From: Elusimicrobiales bacterium
Lineage (GTDB): Bacteria > Elusimicrobiota > Elusimicrobia > Elusimicrobiales > UBA9959
Direction: 5' to 3'
Length of the DNA stretch: 64,000 bases
Assembly: GCA_028688015.1 (NCBI GenBank)
Contig: JAQTZB010000002.1
Location: 124,001 to 188,000 of the forward strand
The notes below the pieces were generated by a model. It worked only from the letters and a program-made list of their open reading frames with translations. It had not been told where the DNA came from and made no database searches. Made by a program: the position numbers and the translations under genes. Of this stretch, positions 63,190-64,000 are shown in pieces (within the stretch, counting starts at the first letter, position 1; each line of letters begins with the position of its first letter).

Positions 63190-63218
63190 AGTCTAGCAGA
63201 CAAAACGATTATTTTCAA
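63190..63218 (-). promoter_or_regulatory. Promoter of the 418-residue gene
   Basis: On the minus strand TTGAAA (63218-63213), a 17-base spacer ending TTTTGTCTGC, then TAGACT (63195-63190). It has the same TTTTGTCTGCTA element as the promoter at 61779-61807. Confidence 0.78.
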
Positions 63219-63223
63219 GGGGC

Positions 63224-63253
63224 AAAAAAAGCCCCGGCTTCCCGGGGCTTTTT
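63224..63253. terminator. Bidirectional-looking rho-independent terminator
   Basis: AAAAAGCCCCGG/CCGGGGCTTTTT with a four-base loop lies 18 bases past the stop of the 176-residue gene and just before the promoter at 63218. Confidence 0.92.
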
Positions 63254-63271
63254 AGCGCTTAAGGGACGGGC

Positions 63272-63802
63272 TCAATTGCCCTTGCCCTTCCTCTTGCCGC
63301 CGTGCTGCTTGCGCTCTCCGCGCTCCTGCATATGTTCGCCCTGGTTCTGCATGCGCTCGCCCTTCTTTTCCATGCGCTCGCCCTTGCTCTCTTTGCGTTC
63401 CGCGTTGCGCTCCAGCTTCTGGGCCGCGTTCAGGTTGCCCTTCTCCTCCTGCTTGGCCGCCTGCTCGCGCATCTTGTCGGCCTGGTCCTGCTGGCGTTCG
63501 CCTTTGTTCTCGAGCCGTTCGCCGCGCTCCTCGCGCTTCTCGCCGCGCTTCTCCAGGCGTTCGCCGCGGTGCTCGCGCTTCTGGCGGTGGTGGATGCCGG
63601 GGCCGCCGTCCTGCCGTTCTGAACTCCCGGCCGAAGGGGTGGCGGGCGTAGCGGGGGTGGCCGGGGTCGCCGGGGTATCGGCTGTGGCCGGGGTGGCGGG
63701 GGTTGCCGGAGTGGCCGGGTTGCCCTTGTTATCGGGCTTGGCGGCGAAGGACGGGCCGGAGGCCGCCCAGACAAGTACAGCCGCGATCATCAGTTTTTTC
63801 AT
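63272..63802 (-). CDS. Exported Glu/Arg/Lys-rich repeat protein with PAT-repeat linker
   Basis: 176 residues. A signal peptide (MKKLMIAAVLVWAASGPSFA) is followed by a linker of about nine P-A-T or similar triplets, with one ADT variant (coding DNA about 63632-63714). A strongly charged helical region follows, built on E-R-x-E-x-[KR]-G-E heptad-like units (ERLEKRGEKREERGERLENK and similar). The C-terminus is basic (KQHGGKRKGKGN). It should form a long charged helix or coiled coil outside the inner membrane. The function is unknown. It has a GGGAG site and its own terminator. Confidence 0.75.
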   Translation of the reverse strand: MKKLMIAAVLVWAASGPSFAAKPDNKGNPATPATPATPATADTPATPATPATPATPSAGSSERQDGGPGIHHRQKREHRGERLEKRGEKREERGERLENKGERQQDQADKMREQAAKQEEKGNLNAAQKLERNAERKESKGERMEKKGERMQNQGEHMQERGERKQHGGKRKGKGN

Positions 63803-63832
63803 ATCGTTCTCCCTTTCAATTCCGCTATGCTC

Positions 63833-64000
63833 CTAGGCTCCGGCGCCGCAGGGCACCGTGGTCTTATGCTTCTCCGCTATGGTATCAGCCAGCTCGTCCA
63901 CCAGTTTCAGGTCAGCCTCGGTCGGCATGCCTTTCACCATGACCGGCTTGAGCACTTCGGCCTTGAGGTTGGGGATCAGGCCGGCTATGGTCTCCACGGC
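63833..64000 (-). CDS. C-terminal end of a probable flavodoxin-domain protein (FprA-like)
   Basis: An open frame enters from the right edge and stops at 63833-63835 (TAG), giving 55 codons. It reads ETIAGLIPNLKAEVLKPVMV, then KGMPTEADLKLVDELADTIA and a short tail PCGAGA. This resembles the last helix-strand-helix of the flavodoxin domain in A-type flavoproteins, where E-x-L-x-P-x-x-V-x-x-x-P-T-x-x-D-L is common. The rest of the gene lies outside the window, so the call is tentative. Confidence 0.45.
   Translation of the reverse strand, partial: AVETIAGLIPNLKAEVLKPVMVKGMPTEADLKLVDELADTIAEKHKTTVPCGAGA

Overview
The window is about 64 kb of G+C-rich (roughly two-thirds G+C by eye) bacterial chromosome, densely packed, with most neighbours overlapping by a few bases. 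LolC/LolD, TolC, a MacAB pump and beta-barrel-like proteins ending in Phe indicate an outer membrane. McsA/McsB, HrcA and CIRCE are often thought of as Gram-positive traits. Together with the poorly conserved hypothetical genes, this mix suggests a lineage outside the well-studied phyla. Elusimicrobiota is my best guess, as inference only. No rRNA, tRNA, CRISPR array, phage or autonomous transposon was seen.

Layout. 1-5616 (minus): start of an alpha-amylase, then the coupled unit response regulator-lysS-lolC-lolD-mcsA-mcsB. 5794-11720 (plus): one run of ndk, alpha/beta hydrolase, murQ, resB, ccsA, nrfH and nrfA, ending in a strong terminator. It pairs cytochrome c maturation with ammonifying nitrite reductase. 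11778-15936 (plus): a tolC-macA-macB efflux operon. 15940-18329: dacB and a divergent outer-membrane-like gene. 18340-18718: non-coding repeat copy A. 18756-26647 (minus): class II aldolase, xerC, topA, dprA, a LysM protein and comM. 26711-37538 (minus): a long unit led by mtaB, with a HEAT-repeat protein, a low-complexity protein, a DnaA-like AAA+ ATPase and a GAF histidine kinase, followed by three lipoproteins including a CsgG homologue. 37672-44510: response regulator, the hrcA-grpE-dnaK-dnaJ-rsmE heat-shock operon with a consensus promoter and degenerate CIRCE, and a secreted orphan. 44557-44923: inverted repeat copy B. 44963-52036: SDR, arfB, ferritin-like protein, comEC, recR, dnaX and a beta-barrel candidate.

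The last 12 kb (52176-63087) is the most unusual part. Six consecutive minus-strand genes encode inner-membrane-anchored, Gly/Ser/Ala-rich proteins that match no family I recognise but share short motifs and layout. They look like a paralogous set forming an undescribed envelope assembly. Two promoters in this cluster share the element TTTTGTCTGCTA. A small secreted Glu/Arg/Lys-rich repeat protein and the end of a probable flavodoxin-domain protein follow.

Two genome-wide signals also stand out. One is a roughly 370-bp non-coding repeat, present twice, whose long stem differs between copies by three compensatory changes while its 91-base core is identical. The other is a recurrent promoter layout in which a -10 box (TAGAAT or TATACT) lies exactly six bases before the start codon, implying leaderless mRNAs.
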